Source of the DNA: Serinus canaria
Taxonomy: Eukaryota; Chordata; Aves; Passeriformes; Fringillidae
Length of the DNA stretch: 64,000 nt
Assembly: GCF_022539315.1 (NCBI RefSeq)
Contig: NC_066317.1
Coordinates: 42,688,435 to 42,752,434, forward strand
Direction of reading: 5' to 3'
The notes under the pieces are model-generated. The model had not been told where the DNA came from and ran no database searches. It worked only from the letters and a program-made list of their open reading frames with translations. Below are positions 14,575 to 27,160 of the stretch, piece after piece. Made by a program: the position numbers and the translations under genes. Position 1 is the stretch's first letter. Each line of letters starts with the position of its first letter.

Positions 14575-15396
14575 ATTGCTATCCTTATTCCCCCCACTGA
14601 CTTAGGTGGCTTTTTTTATGGACAGGTAACCTAACTGGGCTTGTCTAGTAAAGCTCTACTACAGACAAAGATCCAGTTTTAGGTCTCCAGCACAATAGCT
14701 GAAAAACTGACATCCAAGGTATTTTGAGGGGGCTCGTATTGTTAAACATTTAATTCAGATCAGTTTTAAATGTAAGGAGATGCAGAATGTGTTTTTCTTC
14801 ATGTAACTATCACTTATTTTAGAACTGATCAACCACTATCTCAGGATTATTATTGTTTGCTTTCCTTGTTTAAGCAGGGGGTTTTGGAGCATATGAATTA
14901 CTATGGTTACAGTCTGCAAGGTGAAGAGCAATAGATTGTCCTTGACAGCAAAACTATTAATTTCTGATGTTCTGCCACTTTTACAGATCAGATAAATACA
15001 AAGAAATTCTGAAAAATATCAGCAAGATTATAAGGTATTGGAAAGGTTAAAATATTCCTCAAGGAATGAAACCTTTTAGCAGATGTGAAAATAAAGACTA
15101 GACACTTTTTCCTAACTCTATTTTAAGAAGGACTTTTGTTTGAAAAATAATTGCTTCCAGTATAGATTTATTTTTGCAAGAGATTTAGAAAACAAAGGTA
15201 AACTTGTGTGACTCTTTCCTCAGAGTTTTGAAAATAGTAGTTTATCAATGAAATTATTCAATATTACTGAATGTGATTTTTGCCAACCAAGACAATGTAT
15301 TAACAAAGCCCTGCTCGTATGGCATATCACAAAAATAAATGAAACACTTATTGATCCATTTTTATGAATTCAACAGAAGTTATATAAAAACAGGCT

Positions 15397-15432
15397 CCCT
15401 TTATTGATGCATCTCCCTTTATTGATGCATCT
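15397..15432. repeat. 18-bp perfect tandem duplication
   Basis: CCCTTTATTGATGCATCT occurs twice in direct succession without a mismatch. Confidence 0.97.
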
Positions 15433-15947
15433 CACTAACAACTTTTACATGTTTTAAAAAAGCTCATGTACAATTGAACAAGAGACCTTGTTATTTGAAA
15501 GATCATTGAAGCACCAATCTTGGACTATGAATGAAGGAAGAAGGACAATAAAGTATATATTTATAATAATTACTGTGTATAGTTAGATGGTCTCTTTTTA
15601 CATTTGGTTTCTCTATTCTGCATTTGGTTACTCTAAGTAGACTTACTCTTATTAATGACTGCCTTTCTTTGATTTACATTTATATTAGATGAATTTATCA
15701 AAAAAGCACAAATTCTGTGGGATTCCTTCTGGTCTTCCAGATCTACCTTGAGACTGTTCTTTCAATGACAAATTTCAGTTCTGACAAGTTTCCCTCACCT
15801 TAAGAGACTGCAGGATTTAACACGTAGGCAAATGGTTTTGCCAAGGGTTCTTATCACTGAGTTTGGCCATAAACCCAGCAAACCCAAAGTGATTGATCAC
15901 CTAGATTTATGTATTTTTTTTATTGTTTCTTATCTGTCTGTATGTCA

Positions 15948-15989
15948 TATATATAACATAAAATTAACTTGCAAATTATGTTATATATA
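15948..15989. repeat. 14-bp perfect inverted repeat (hairpin)
   Basis: TATATATAACATAA at 15948-15961 is the exact reverse complement of TTATGTTATATATA at 15976-15989, with a 14-base loop. The loop sequence ATTAACTTGCAAAT recurs directly at 15997-16010. The stem is AT-rich and palindromic, and there is no T-run that would suggest a terminator. Confidence 0.85.
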
Positions 15990-16135
15990 ATATAATATTA
16001 ACTTGCAAATAGAAGAGCTGTGAGAAATTACCTCATATCTGACACCAATAGTGTAAGCACCTGATGTGAACAGAATATGGTGGAATCAGCAGTCACTGCA
16101 GGCAGGGGGTAGCAGATAGGCAGGAGCTGCCTGTC

Positions 16136-16170
16136 CTGGCTGGATGCATTGTTTTCTGGCTGGATGCATT
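16136..16170. repeat. 20-bp period direct repeat
   Basis: CTGGCTGGATGCATT starts at 16136 and again at 16156. Confidence 0.93.
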
Positions 16171-18424
16171 TTTATCTCTGCGTTCACAACTGAGAAGATG
16201 GCTCTGCTGCCCAGCCTGACACTGGGGAATGCAAGGTCTCAGTAATGACCTGTTCTGCTCATAATAGGCTCAGAAAAGATGGGTCAGGCTGCACGGTATG
16301 AACACAGAGCTCTCAGGTGACCTTTTTGTTCTCTTTTCCTCTTAATTGTTACTTAATGTTATACCAGTCTGTCACACTCCAATATACTGACTTCAGATGA
16401 ACTCTTTTGTGGGAGCACATCCAGGATGAGTCTAGGCTACCCTGAGAGGAAAGGTTATGGAATCCTTCATCAGTTCAAAAGCCCAGGATTAGCCACCTGA
16501 ACCATCTTTGCAAAGAGTGGACAGAGTCTGAGATGGGAGAAGGATGATTATAGATTAGCAGATTGCATTAAAACCTTAATAAATCTGGAAGTGTGTGTTC
16601 TAGCTCAGCAATTAATTTTTATTTGCTATTATAATGGAAGTTTAACAATAATGATAAAGTGTCAATTGTTTATACAAGAGTGTCTGGGGGTTTACAAGAA
16701 GTATTCTACAAGTTAGATAATTAACATGAACCTCAGTATATATCAAGTAAAACCACAGTCCAAGCTTCAATCCAAATCAGTGTTCTAGGAAGTAAATTTA
16801 AGCTAAATATATAAACTCGTTTCATTGTTGTTGCACAAACACAAATTTTGGTAGATATTTTTCTGTGATGGCCTGAAATTAATTCATTTATAATTGCTAT
16901 TAAATTAAATAACACACTGAAAAAACACCCAAATAATTTCTGCTTGAGAAAATATGTTATTTGACCAAATATGAAATTTTCAATCTGTTTTCTGTCCTTG
17001 TGTTCTAATTAAATCAAAATACATTGTGGAAGAGAATTCATCTTCAGAGAAGAAATTGAAACTTTTTTTTTTGAAATAGTAGAATGAAGAATTTTGAAGT
17101 TTTCATTATCCCCGGTAATTTTTATTTCAACCAAAGGATGCTCTCAATTTTTCTAATTGGTTTGGTAAATTTCTCTAGAAAGGTGATTGGTTTTTTGTAA
17201 GCTTTAGTCAGTAAGCTGCATATTGCACACATGTGAAATGAAGAAGAATGTCTCTATCCTCCTGCTGAATGAGAGGAAATGCAGCTTACACGCAATCCCT
17301 TTCAGATGTGAAACTCAAGTGGCCATGCGTCCTTCAGCCCTGCCTGGCAATCTTACTGCACATAACAATCATTAGTAAGAGGCTGAAAGGCTATTCAAAG
17401 GCAGCACAAAATTTCAGAATCCCAAACTGATTTCACCTTCCCAGAGTATCACCTAGAAACACAGTGCTTTTGAGGGGTAACATCCCAGAAGGTTCAGTGT
17501 TTGTGTTCAGCAGTATTGCAGAAAGCAGTGAAGGCAAGGATGGCTGAGTGTTGCAGGAAATAATGGTCAAAAGGTGAAAGCAAAAATGTGGAACCTTGCA
17601 GTGCCTTATAAAAATGGGGGTGAAGGAGACCCAGCAGCCATGAGAATGATGTGCTCTGGGGCATTTGGATACCATGATGAGCTCCAGAGAGAGCTTTGCA
17701 GGAAACCAGAAGAATTTCTTTGCCACTTTGTTAGCAGATTTTGTAGACATAAATTCTTTGAGAAGTAATGCACACCAGAAGCTGGATTTTAGGTAAAAAT
17801 GTTGAATCATAATTATTTGGGGATGTGCATATGAAAGACACATTATGTACACAAGATAAACCAGTGTATATCAAGCCAAGCAGCCCCTGCTGCTTTGGCA
17901 AACATTATTTGTAGATTTTAATCTTTTTAAATGAAACATAGTAACAGCTAGATGCAAAGTGTTCTTTTCCATCTGATGGAAGGGAATGCAGTGTGAATGA
18001 ATACTGCAGACACTGTCTTTGAGCATCAGTTTTTTCTTACTTTAGTGAGTCATGGAAAAATTAGGTAAGCAGAATATGCAAGTGTTCTGTTGTCTTCTGG
18101 GAGAGCTGAGGCCACCAGATACCAGCCACTAGATACTAGTACATGATAAAACATACTGAAAGACAAACTTGCCTTTTGTAATGAAGAAGATTGACTGAAG
18201 TTTTTTAAGGACTTCTAAAATCTAAAATATAGCCTCTAATATATTTCAAAATAGAGGTTTGTATTCTTTTTTATTATTCTTCAACCTTATTTATAAAACT
18301 TCCCATAAGTTCATTAAGAAAACTTGTCCTAGTGGAGAATTCTATGTGAATTACACATGGTTTCCATTATTTTTAGCTTTTATATTATATACTAACTAAT
18401 ATTTGAGATTTTTTGTTAAAATCC

Positions 18425-18535
18425 ATAGATTAAATCAATATAAATAAAATTATTTAAATAATATAAATAAATAAATTAAACTGTATTATATTAAACAATA
18501 TAAATAAAATAAATTAAACTGTACATTACTTTAAA
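18425..18535. repeat. AT-rich low-complexity stretch with one imperfect duplication
   Basis: AATATAAATAAATAAATTAAACTGTA and a near copy lie about 38 bp apart within otherwise A/T-only sequence. Confidence 0.75.
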
Positions 18536-20817
18536 ATGTGTGTACAGTATTAAACTTAAATAAAAATGAAGTGTGACAATTTAAAGGATTACCATTTCAA
18601 TTAAGGTGGCTGCTAATACATTGAAAAGTTGAGCCTTGAAAGGTTTAATGCTGTTTGCAAGCTGCCAAGCTCCAAGCAGGTAAAGTAAGAATTATAAGAA
18701 TAATACATGGGGAAAAATTAAGACTAGAAATCTACTCATATTATTATATAGCAATATCATATTTTTCTAATACAAAGGTGTTCCTAGCTCCTAAATCATA
18801 ATAAGTTCATGGAATTTCAAAATAATTTAGGCATTGAGTTTTTTGTTTGTTCTGGGTTTCGTTGTGTTTTTGTTTTTCTTATTCCCCTTCTGATACAACA
18901 CTAGTGTGCAATGACAGCTCCTGCATAAAACCAGCTTTTATGTTTACTGGAAACCTGAGAGCACATTGAAGCCTTCCACATTCCTCATTTATTATTTTTG
19001 CCTCAGAATATCCTGAGCTGAAGCAAGGTCATGGTCATGCATTTGATCCCACAGAGTACTCTGTATTTCTTCCATCAGATGGTGGGTTTGGGGTTTTTGC
19101 TTTGTTTCCTAGGGGAGTGGCTGTGAAGAAAGACCTGAGGCTGACAGTTCCCTTTACCAGCAATCCATAAGATTTGTGACTTCGGTATACTAAAGCTTGC
19201 CCTACATTATGAAATCATGATTTCTGGATGGTTATTAGTTTTGGCCCTAGCAGATGATTTACATGTAAGATAATTCCTTTCTCTTACTCCCTTCAGCAGA
19301 ATTATGCAAAACCAGTCAGGAATACAATGCAAACACCTGGGAGCTTTCCAAAGCCCCTATTCTTCCTTCTGCACAGTGTTTTGCTTCTACTGCAGAGGTG
19401 ACAAAATGTATGGTTTTACAATCCAGGATTGTTGCATGTGCTGTACAACATAAAGATCCTGTCTTTCACAGGCTTAATGGTTTGATAGCAAAAAAATATT
19501 TGAAAGCTTCACAATTATTTAGGAAAATTATTTCTATTGACATTTGTCAAAAACCACAAAATCCACGGAAACGAAAATTAATAAAACATGGACAAAAATT
19601 AATTTATAATATTACTCCATTACAATAAAAAAACTAGCAGTCATGAGAAGAATGAAATCCAACTAGAGCCACACAGCTTTGTTTACACCTTCAGTGTAGA
19701 CCAACTTTACATATCTTTAAGATACAGAAAAGAATGCCAGGCAGGAACTGCGTACCTAAGTCAGCTTGTTCTCTCTCATGGGGATCTCCTTTGAAAAACT
19801 CATAGCTCTTATGACTGACTTATTGTAGTCATTGCAATTAATTATGATTGTAGATTTATCTCATGATAATCAGATTTCAGTTTGCTTGTATGGGTTGGCA
19901 TGTTTATAAACATAAAACTTTTTGTTTTCAAAAAAAACCAGGATGTCTGTTGCCTTTAGGATATTAAAAACTGCAAGTGGTGAAAGGACAATGATGTGAG
20001 AAAGAGTTACTTTTGATCTAATGAATACAAAGGAGACACTTCTACCTCGGGAGGTGAATGTGTGGTCATTATCAGTCACATAAAATATTTTAGTTGCCCT
20101 CTGCAGTTGTGACTTCTGGGCTCCCATAAATCATATGAGATGCTGATGGTCAAACAGACTTATTATATTCTCTGAGTCAAAAGTACTGCTTTTCCACAGT
20201 CAATTTGACCCTGCACTTATCATCTAGTCTTGTTTTAAAATAAATCTTAAGAGTTATTTTTTACTGCTGGCTGATATTCAAAAAGAATAAAAAAATAACA
20301 TTTCCTTTACTGCTGGCAAAGGAAAACTTGTACTTGACTCTCATGCAGTGAAAAATGAGAGCTTCCCAGTTTAAAACTAACCTGGTCTCCCATGAAATTC
20401 CACCAGTTACCAGTCAGCAGGCCTTAGAAACTTGAATGTCTTTGTGTGGGGATGAGCTCTTGTATATGTTCAAAAGTGCCAGCACCCAGAGCCTTGAGGA
20501 GAGCCAGACATTTAAGGCTGCCCTGCTAGGAATAACCTCTCCTCACACTCTTCAAAGAGCTCTTACATCTGAAAGGTACCTGAGCCCTACTAGGGTTTTT
20601 ATTGTAAATAACTTTTTGCTGATTTCTTTCTTGTTGCTTTCTTCACATTCCAAGGAGATGTTGGGCTCTTGGGGAACTTGGAGATCAGATGAGTTTTATG
20701 CACATAGGCCTAGGGCAAATAAAGAAGCAAATTACAAATGGCACAGAAATTAAAGCAAAATAAAAATTGATCCCAGTGCCACAAAATCTCCAGTCCAAAT
20801 TAAAAAAAAAAAAAAAA

Positions 20818-22374
20818 TCACAAGGAAATTCTTTACCATATCAGGAAAACTGAATGTGGTAAAATAATCTGATTGTGACTTGAACAGGACTGTCTTCAGC
20901 TCTGATCTCTCTCGAGCTTCTAAAACTAAAGGTTGAAATAGTTTGTTCTCAGATAACAAGAAATCTCTAAAATATTTTTATTCTTTTTTTTTTGTTTGTT
21001 TAACTTTGAGGAGTAGCAGTATTGGCCAGAATTAAGTCTTTCTCCCTAGGGGATGATTTGTGGTTACATTATTGTGAAAAGTGTAAAATAGCTAATCAAA
21101 GCTGAGATAGTTTGGGAAAGCAGGATTTGGTTTTGTTTAAATTCTGTTAAAAAACTGTATAGTTAGCTTTACTTTCATTTTAGATATTCATCAAATTATT
21201 CAGTTGGTTAGGAAATCCAACAAACATGGGATTGCAAATAAAATTCTGGCATTCAGTTCAAGGAAGAACTTCATCCTTTACTGTGAAAGAAGACAACTAT
21301 TTAAAATGCACTGTGTATAAAGCCAGTTTCCAGGAGATATAACAGAAATTCTGACTGCAGGACAGAATAAAGCATATGAAAAAAGCAAGTTGGCTTTGGT
21401 TTTTAATGATTCCAGACTTATATTATTCTAAGGCTGTCCCAAGGCACCCACCCAGAATCTGCCTTTTCCTCCAGGGCCATGGCCAGTACTGCTGCTCTTC
21501 TCTGTAAGTGCAGTTTGGTTTCTCCTGATTCACCACACACAGGCAACCTAAAAAGCACAAACAGGATTGTAAGGGTCATAAGGACTGATGACATGTTCTC
21601 CCTGCAGGAAACTGATGCCATGTTGTTAGGTGTGCAGGTTTCTGAGGGACAAGTGTGGGTGCGTTACCTTGCAGTGCCGTGGACAAACCATGGCCTCAAA
21701 AAAACCAAGAACTGCTGCATATCAGACATCAGCTGTCTCAGCTATGGGCTGCTTGCTTGCCTGGTCACTCAATTGCCATTTAATCTGGAGCTTCTCTGAG
21801 AGCATTAGACATATCTTCATCTCAGTTAATAAAAATTAATTTATAATGATCTTTCCTACTGTGTGGTTTTAACTAAACTGTGCCAATCTCATTAGTATTA
21901 GAGCTTGTCTAGAATTTTGATTGACTCATTCTAAATTTGCTGCAGCTCAAAAACCTCACTGCAGTTCAAAACCTCAACAGACTCTTTCTAGCTTCCCTGG
22001 GAGTAAGGGCTGTACTTTTAACTCACCTCCTTTCTACCACCTCTCCAAAAAGTTTAGATCTGTGATGCTTTTTGGCTCATGTACAGCCTTAGAATAATGT
22101 AAGTCTGGAATTATCAAAAACATTTGCTTATTGCACATGCTACATATCCTAAATAATCTCAAATACAGCAAGCATATCACAGGATAAAAGAAATAGGATA
22201 TATTTAAGTTCATGGAGGGAGAGGTCAGTTGCATGAGGGCCTTCCAAGACATAACCAGAGATCCTTATGTATCTGCTAAAATTAAGAACATAAGTTATTT
22301 CCCTCTGCTGTACACTACTCAACTGTACAAACATTGTACAGTTCCAAACATTGCATCCATTAAAAAAAAAAAAA
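20818..22374 (+). repeat. Tandem 1.56-kb segmental duplication, copy 1
   Basis: This unit runs from TCACAAGGAAATTC, just after a 16-A run at 20802-20817, to a 13-A run that follows GCATCCATT. It is repeated immediately to the right. Differences from copy 2 that I see are C20890/T22447, C20926/G22483, a rearranged T-rich stretch near 20980-21000, TTATC/TATTC near 22111, and C22264/A23823, so identity is about 99.6%. I recognise no gene or known repeat inside. The matching 67-, 69- and 106-residue frames in both copies exist only because the DNA is duplicated. Confidence 0.95.
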
Positions 22375-23934
22375 TCACAAGGAAATTCTTTACCATATCA
22401 GGAAAACTGAATGTGGTAAAATAATCTGATTGTGACTTGAACAGGATTGTCTTCAGCTCTGATCTCTCTCGAGCTTCTAAAAGTAAAGGTTGAAATAGTT
22501 TGTTCTCAGATAACAAGAAATCTCTAAAATATTTTTATTCTTCTTATTTTTTTTTTGTTTAACTTTGAGGAGTAGCAGTATTGGCCAGAATTAAGTCTTT
22601 CTCCCTAGGGGATGATTTGTGGTTACATTATTGTGAAAAGTGTAAAATAGCTAATCAAAGCTGAGATAGTTTGGGAAAGCAGGATTTGGTTTTGTTTAAA
22701 TTCTGTTAAAAAACTGTATAGTTAGCTTTACTTTCATTTTAGATATTCATCAAATTATTCAGTTGGTTAGGAAATCCAACAAACATGGGATTGCAAATAA
22801 AATTCTGGCATTCAGTTCAAGGAAGAACTTCATCCTTTACTGTGAAAGAAGACAACTATTTAAAATGCACTGTGTATAAAGCCAGTTTCCAGGAGATATA
22901 ACAGAAATTCTGACTGCAGGACAGAATAAAGCATATGAAAAAAGCAAGTTGGCTTTGGTTTTTAATGATTCCAGACTTATATTATTCTAAGGCTGTCCCA
23001 AGGCACCCACCCAGAATCTGCCTTTTCCTCCAGGGCCATGGCCAGTACTGCTGCTCTTCTCTGTAAGTGCAGTTTGGTTTCTCCTGATTCACCACACACA
23101 GGCAACCTAAAAAGCACAAACAGGATTGTAAGGGTCATAAGGACTGATGACATGTTCTCCCTGCAGGAAACTGATGCCATGTTGTTAGGTGTGCAGGTTT
23201 CTGAGGGACAAGTGTGGGTGCGTTACCTTGCAGTGCCGTGGACAAACCATGGCCTCAAAAAAACCAAGAACTGCTGCATATCAGACATCAGCTGTCTCAG
23301 CTATGGGCTGCTTGCTTGCCTGGTCACTCAATTGCCATTTAATCTGGAGCTTCTCTGAGAGCATTAGACATATCTTCATCTCAGTTAATAAAAATTAATT
23401 TATAATGATCTTTCCTACTGTGTGGTTTTAACTAAACTGTGCCAATCTCATTAGTATTAGAGCTTGTCTAGAATTTTGATTGACTCATTCTAAATTTGCT
23501 GCAGCTCAAAAACCTCACTGCAGTTCAAAACCTCAACAGACTCTTTCTAGCTTCCCTGGGAGTAAGGGCTGTACTTTTAACTCACCTCCTTTCTACCACC
23601 TCTCCAAAAAGTTTAGATCTGTGATGCTTTTTGGCTCATGTACAGCCTTAGAATAATGTAAGTCTGGAATATTCAAAAACATTTGCTTATTGCACATGCT
23701 ACATATCCTAAATAATCTCAAATACAGCAAGCATATCACAGGATAAAAGAAATAGGATATATTTAAGTTCATGGAGGGAGAGGTCAGTTGCATGAGGGCC
23801 TTCCAAGACATAACCAGAGATCATTATGTATCTGCTAAAATTAAGAACATAAGTTATTTCCCTCTGCTGTACACTACTCAACTGTACAAACATTGTACAG
23901 TTCCAAACATTGCATCCATTAAAAAAAAAAAAAA
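22375..23934 (+). repeat. Tandem 1.56-kb segmental duplication, copy 2
   Basis: This copy starts at TCACAAGG after the 13-A junction and ends at the 14-A run 23921-23934, beyond which unique sequence (TTCTCTGTCTTAGC) begins. The offset to copy 1 is 1,557 bp near the left end and 1,559 bp near the right end because of a 2-bp difference in a T-rich stretch. Confidence 0.95.
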
Positions 23935-26555
23935 TTCTCTGTCTTAGCAAAGGTTTCATTAAAGGTTAGGTTCTCTGCAAAACAGATTTGAGTTGTGCTA
24001 ACAGACAGCTACATCAGAAAACAGCAGTGGTCTACACTAAAGTATCACTAGAAATACAGTTTTCTGAGAAATGTCAGAATTGCTGACAGGTTGTGGAGGT
24101 GGTAACAATACCAGATGTAATGGCTGGAAATAAAAGCAACATTCCTAATTTCACTAAATAACAATCCCTTTGTAACCTCTGGCAAGGTATTTAGGATACA
24201 CATTGGAAAAGCTCGTAAAGAATTCATATGCCAAAATACCTCTCATTTTCAGTGGAAATTAGTGTGTTACATGTACCTGAGTCACTCACAGATGTGGGAC
24301 ATGTTCTCTGAAATTGCTTAGGGAAGAGAATCCCCAGAGAATTAAAATGGCAAAATTTTTAAAGAATTTATTTGTAGAATGGTTTTGATTAATAATAACC
24401 TGCTTCACCGAGGTACAGGAAGACCTTGAATTTTACAGTGGTAAACAGCTGAGAAAAATATATGGATATAGAAGCACAAATGCATGTTTGCTGTGTGACC
24501 TAGATGCATACTCTGCCTGGGTTCTCTTGATCAGGATTAGAAAGCTCACCCTGCACAGCTGGAAATGCAGGAAGGTAATAGATCCCACCAAATCTGAAAA
24601 CTGTGGCCAGGCCATTTAGGTTACGTGAGAGAGTGCTGACTTCTTGGAAAATTAGGACTATAAATGCAATTCAGGTGGCCCAGAGGAATCGCTGAGGAAA
24701 GTGAACAGCCTTTGCCTTGCTTTGTTTGCCTCAGAGAGCTCACTGTCTGGAAAAAAAGCTGATTCCATAATTCAGTTGATTATCCCACTGATAATGAGGA
24801 CAGAAAATTGCTGAAGATTTCTCATGTAGGACTATTCCCTGTGATTACCTTTTAATACTCCTAACTCAAAAGCAGCTTTCTCAAGCCTAAGAGAAATCAG
24901 TATTTAATCACCTGGGACTACTAAGAAGAATGCAGCCCTCGCTGCTTGACAGGAAAGGGTAACACAGAAACATTCCAAAGCTGGTGATAAAGTGAAAGTT
25001 ATTTCATCTTGTTTTTTGCCCTCTGAAGGAGCACAGATAAGTTCACTGCTACAAAAAATAGGAAATGCCCTCAGGCACTGGAGATCTCAAGAGTGCATGT
25101 GTGTCTCTCTGCCTCTCTCATATTACCAAAGAGAGTAGCTCTTTAAAAATCCTGTTTCAGACAAATTACTGAACTCATCCTGTAGAGCCAGGAGAGAAAT
25201 GAATCTGCACTAAATTCCAGGATTAACTGTTGAGGAGGACTTTCACTTGCAGCAGTGAGGTATCAGATGTGTTCTTGAAGGTCACACCTGTTTGGTTTTT
25301 TTTTATTGACAATTAGGACAAAAAACCCCAGACAGGATATGCCATTTTCCTTTCCATCCTCTTCCTCTTCAAATTCCCACCATGTACGTGCTCAAATATT
25401 TCCATAAGAGGCAAGTATTTTTTGGTCTAAGCCAATAGTTCAGAAGAGTAGGTGGAATGTTGTTATCAGATAAATCTTTATTCTTTTGATGGTGATTCAG
25501 CAAATAGCAGGAAACAGAGGCTGACTAGAAAACTGGAGGTAAGCTGAGGCCGTGCTCTCAGTGTTTGCATTTTTATTTTGACAATCTGTTCCCTTGAACA
25601 TTTGGCCTCCTTTTGGGCTGCCTTCTTCTTCCCCAACCTGGATGGTGCTCCTGGCCTTGGACTATGAACTAAGGGCACTCCCTTCATGTGCACCTGAGTG
25701 AGCTTGCCAAGGCATGACCTATGAGGAAAGAGAAATACCTTTACTGAGGGCATCTGTCAGAGTTTGGGTGTGAGCAACGCAGCCAGCTGTTCAGCACTGT
25801 CTGTCAGGGCTTTAGGGCTTATCATAAAGCTGATTTTGGGGGACTTAGTGAAAATTAGTATCAGCACCTGATGTGTCTGGAATTTTCAAGCATCTCCAGC
25901 ACTAAACAGAGGCTGGTATTTAGGAGTCTGACTATGTATAAATCCTTTGGATCTAACTTGGTGTATGTAATTTATGTTTTGAAGGGAGCACAGGTACTAT
26001 TTGTGGCTTTGAATTCACAAATTAAGGTGCACCACAAGAGACATATATCCATGTAAATTGGAACTAATGAAGAGGCTCCTACAAAGCTTAGCAAAGCCAA
26101 GCTATGTACCTTAATAGATCTCTTCAATAAAAGAATGCTGTAAAATTAAATTAAAGTATTAATGCAGTGTGCTACCATATTAACGTACTGTAGCATGAAA
26201 TGAACTTTATCCTTTTAGAAAAACAATTACTATTTAATGTAATTCCCTATGTGTTAATACTGTAGAAACTAGGAACCATAATCAATTTACAATTATCATC
26301 CCAGCAAGATAGATTTTCAGATACATGTTATTTATTTTGACCTACTTTCTTTTCAGCTTTGTACTGAAACTCTCCAAGCCAGATTTTCATGTTTCTGCAC
26401 AAATACTCAGTTTTATTCCATTTCCACTCTCAAATATATAAAGCAGTTGCAACCTGAAGTCATTGAGTATCAAGCCATGTGAAAGCATAGCAGCTATGTG
26501 GTCTAATGCTGGGTCAGAACCAACCAACATGAAAGAATGGCTTGAATTTGCATCA
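23935..26555. other. Noncoding DNA between the tandem duplication and the CR1 copy
   Basis: No exon, repeat family or RNA gene is recognisable. Frames are under 92 residues. Confidence 0.55.
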
Positions 26556-26808
26556 GGAGAGGGTTAAGTTTGATATTACAAAAGAAACTTCTTCACCCAG
26601 AGGGTGGTTGGGCACTGGAACAGGCTCCCAGGGAAGTGGTCACAGCCCTAAGGCTGACAGGGTTCAGGAAGTGCTCGGACAATGCTCTCAGGCACATGGT
26701 GTGACTCTGGGGGATGTCCTGAAGCAGGGCCAGGGCTGGACCTGGTGATCCTTGTGGGTCCCTTCCAACTCAGCATATTCTGATTCTGTGAGTCTGTGAG
26801 TCTGTGAT
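26556..26808 (+). mobile_element. CR1 LINE, 3' end
   Basis: This is a 5'-truncated chicken-repeat-1 type LINE. It shows the typical CR1 order: CTTCTTCACCCAGAGGGTGG, GGCACTGGAACAGGCTCCCA, GGACCTGGTGATCCTTGTGG and CCCTTCCAACTCAGCATATTC. It ends in the short tandem tail typical of CR1 (three copies of TCTGTGAG-like units) instead of poly-A. The orientation is plus. Only about 250 bp of the 3' end remain, so no reverse transcriptase is encoded. Confidence 0.93.
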
Positions 26809-26814
26809 ATGTGG

Positions 26815-27160
26815 AGTGAAGATGTTTCAGGGAGAAGAGGAGAGCCCCACATTGCTGACAGAGTGGTCTGTGCTTTGCTGAGCTGTGGAGAAAGCTTCTG
26901 GCAGCTCTGTGTGTCCAGGTGCTCTGGGCAGGGCAGGTGCAGCTGTGGAGACCTGCTGGCAGTGCTGACAGACAGTGCCCCAGCCTTTCTCCCCCAAAAG
27001 AGGAGCACAGGAAGAGGTCAAACAGCGAACTGTGACCATCAGAGACTCGCACTGGGCGGACTGAATCTGCTTCACAAAAAGAGAGAGGATTCTGCAGTGC
27101 CTTTTCAACACAGGAGGCTCAGAGGAACAATGAAATGTTCTCTGCAAAACCCTGTGCAAA
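26815..27160. other. GC-rich block next to the CR1 copy, unassigned
   Basis: This is a stretch clearly richer in G and C than its surroundings, with overlapping open frames of 106 to 134 residues on both strands. I recognise none of the predicted proteins. Frames on both strands at once are what stop-poor GC-rich DNA gives by chance. It could be an old repeat or a regulatory island. Confidence 0.4.

Larger units (their letters stand above)
12536..20817. other. AT-rich noncoding DNA with short duplications
   Basis: Apart from the small tandem and inverted repeats between 14.5 and 16.2 kb and the AT-only stretch at 18.4 kb, nothing is recognised. A 139-residue minus-strand frame at 17433-17852 has no recognisable domain. 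Confidence 0.55.

Noticed and set aside
17433..17852. 139-residue minus-strand frame
   Set aside because: Mixed composition, no recognisable motif, and an overlapping frame on the other strand.
21418..23398. Identical 67-, 69- and 106-residue frames occurring twice, looking like a conserved gene pair
   Set aside because: They are identical because the whole 1.56-kb DNA segment is duplicated at about 99.6%; frames on both strands overlap and none resembles a known protein.
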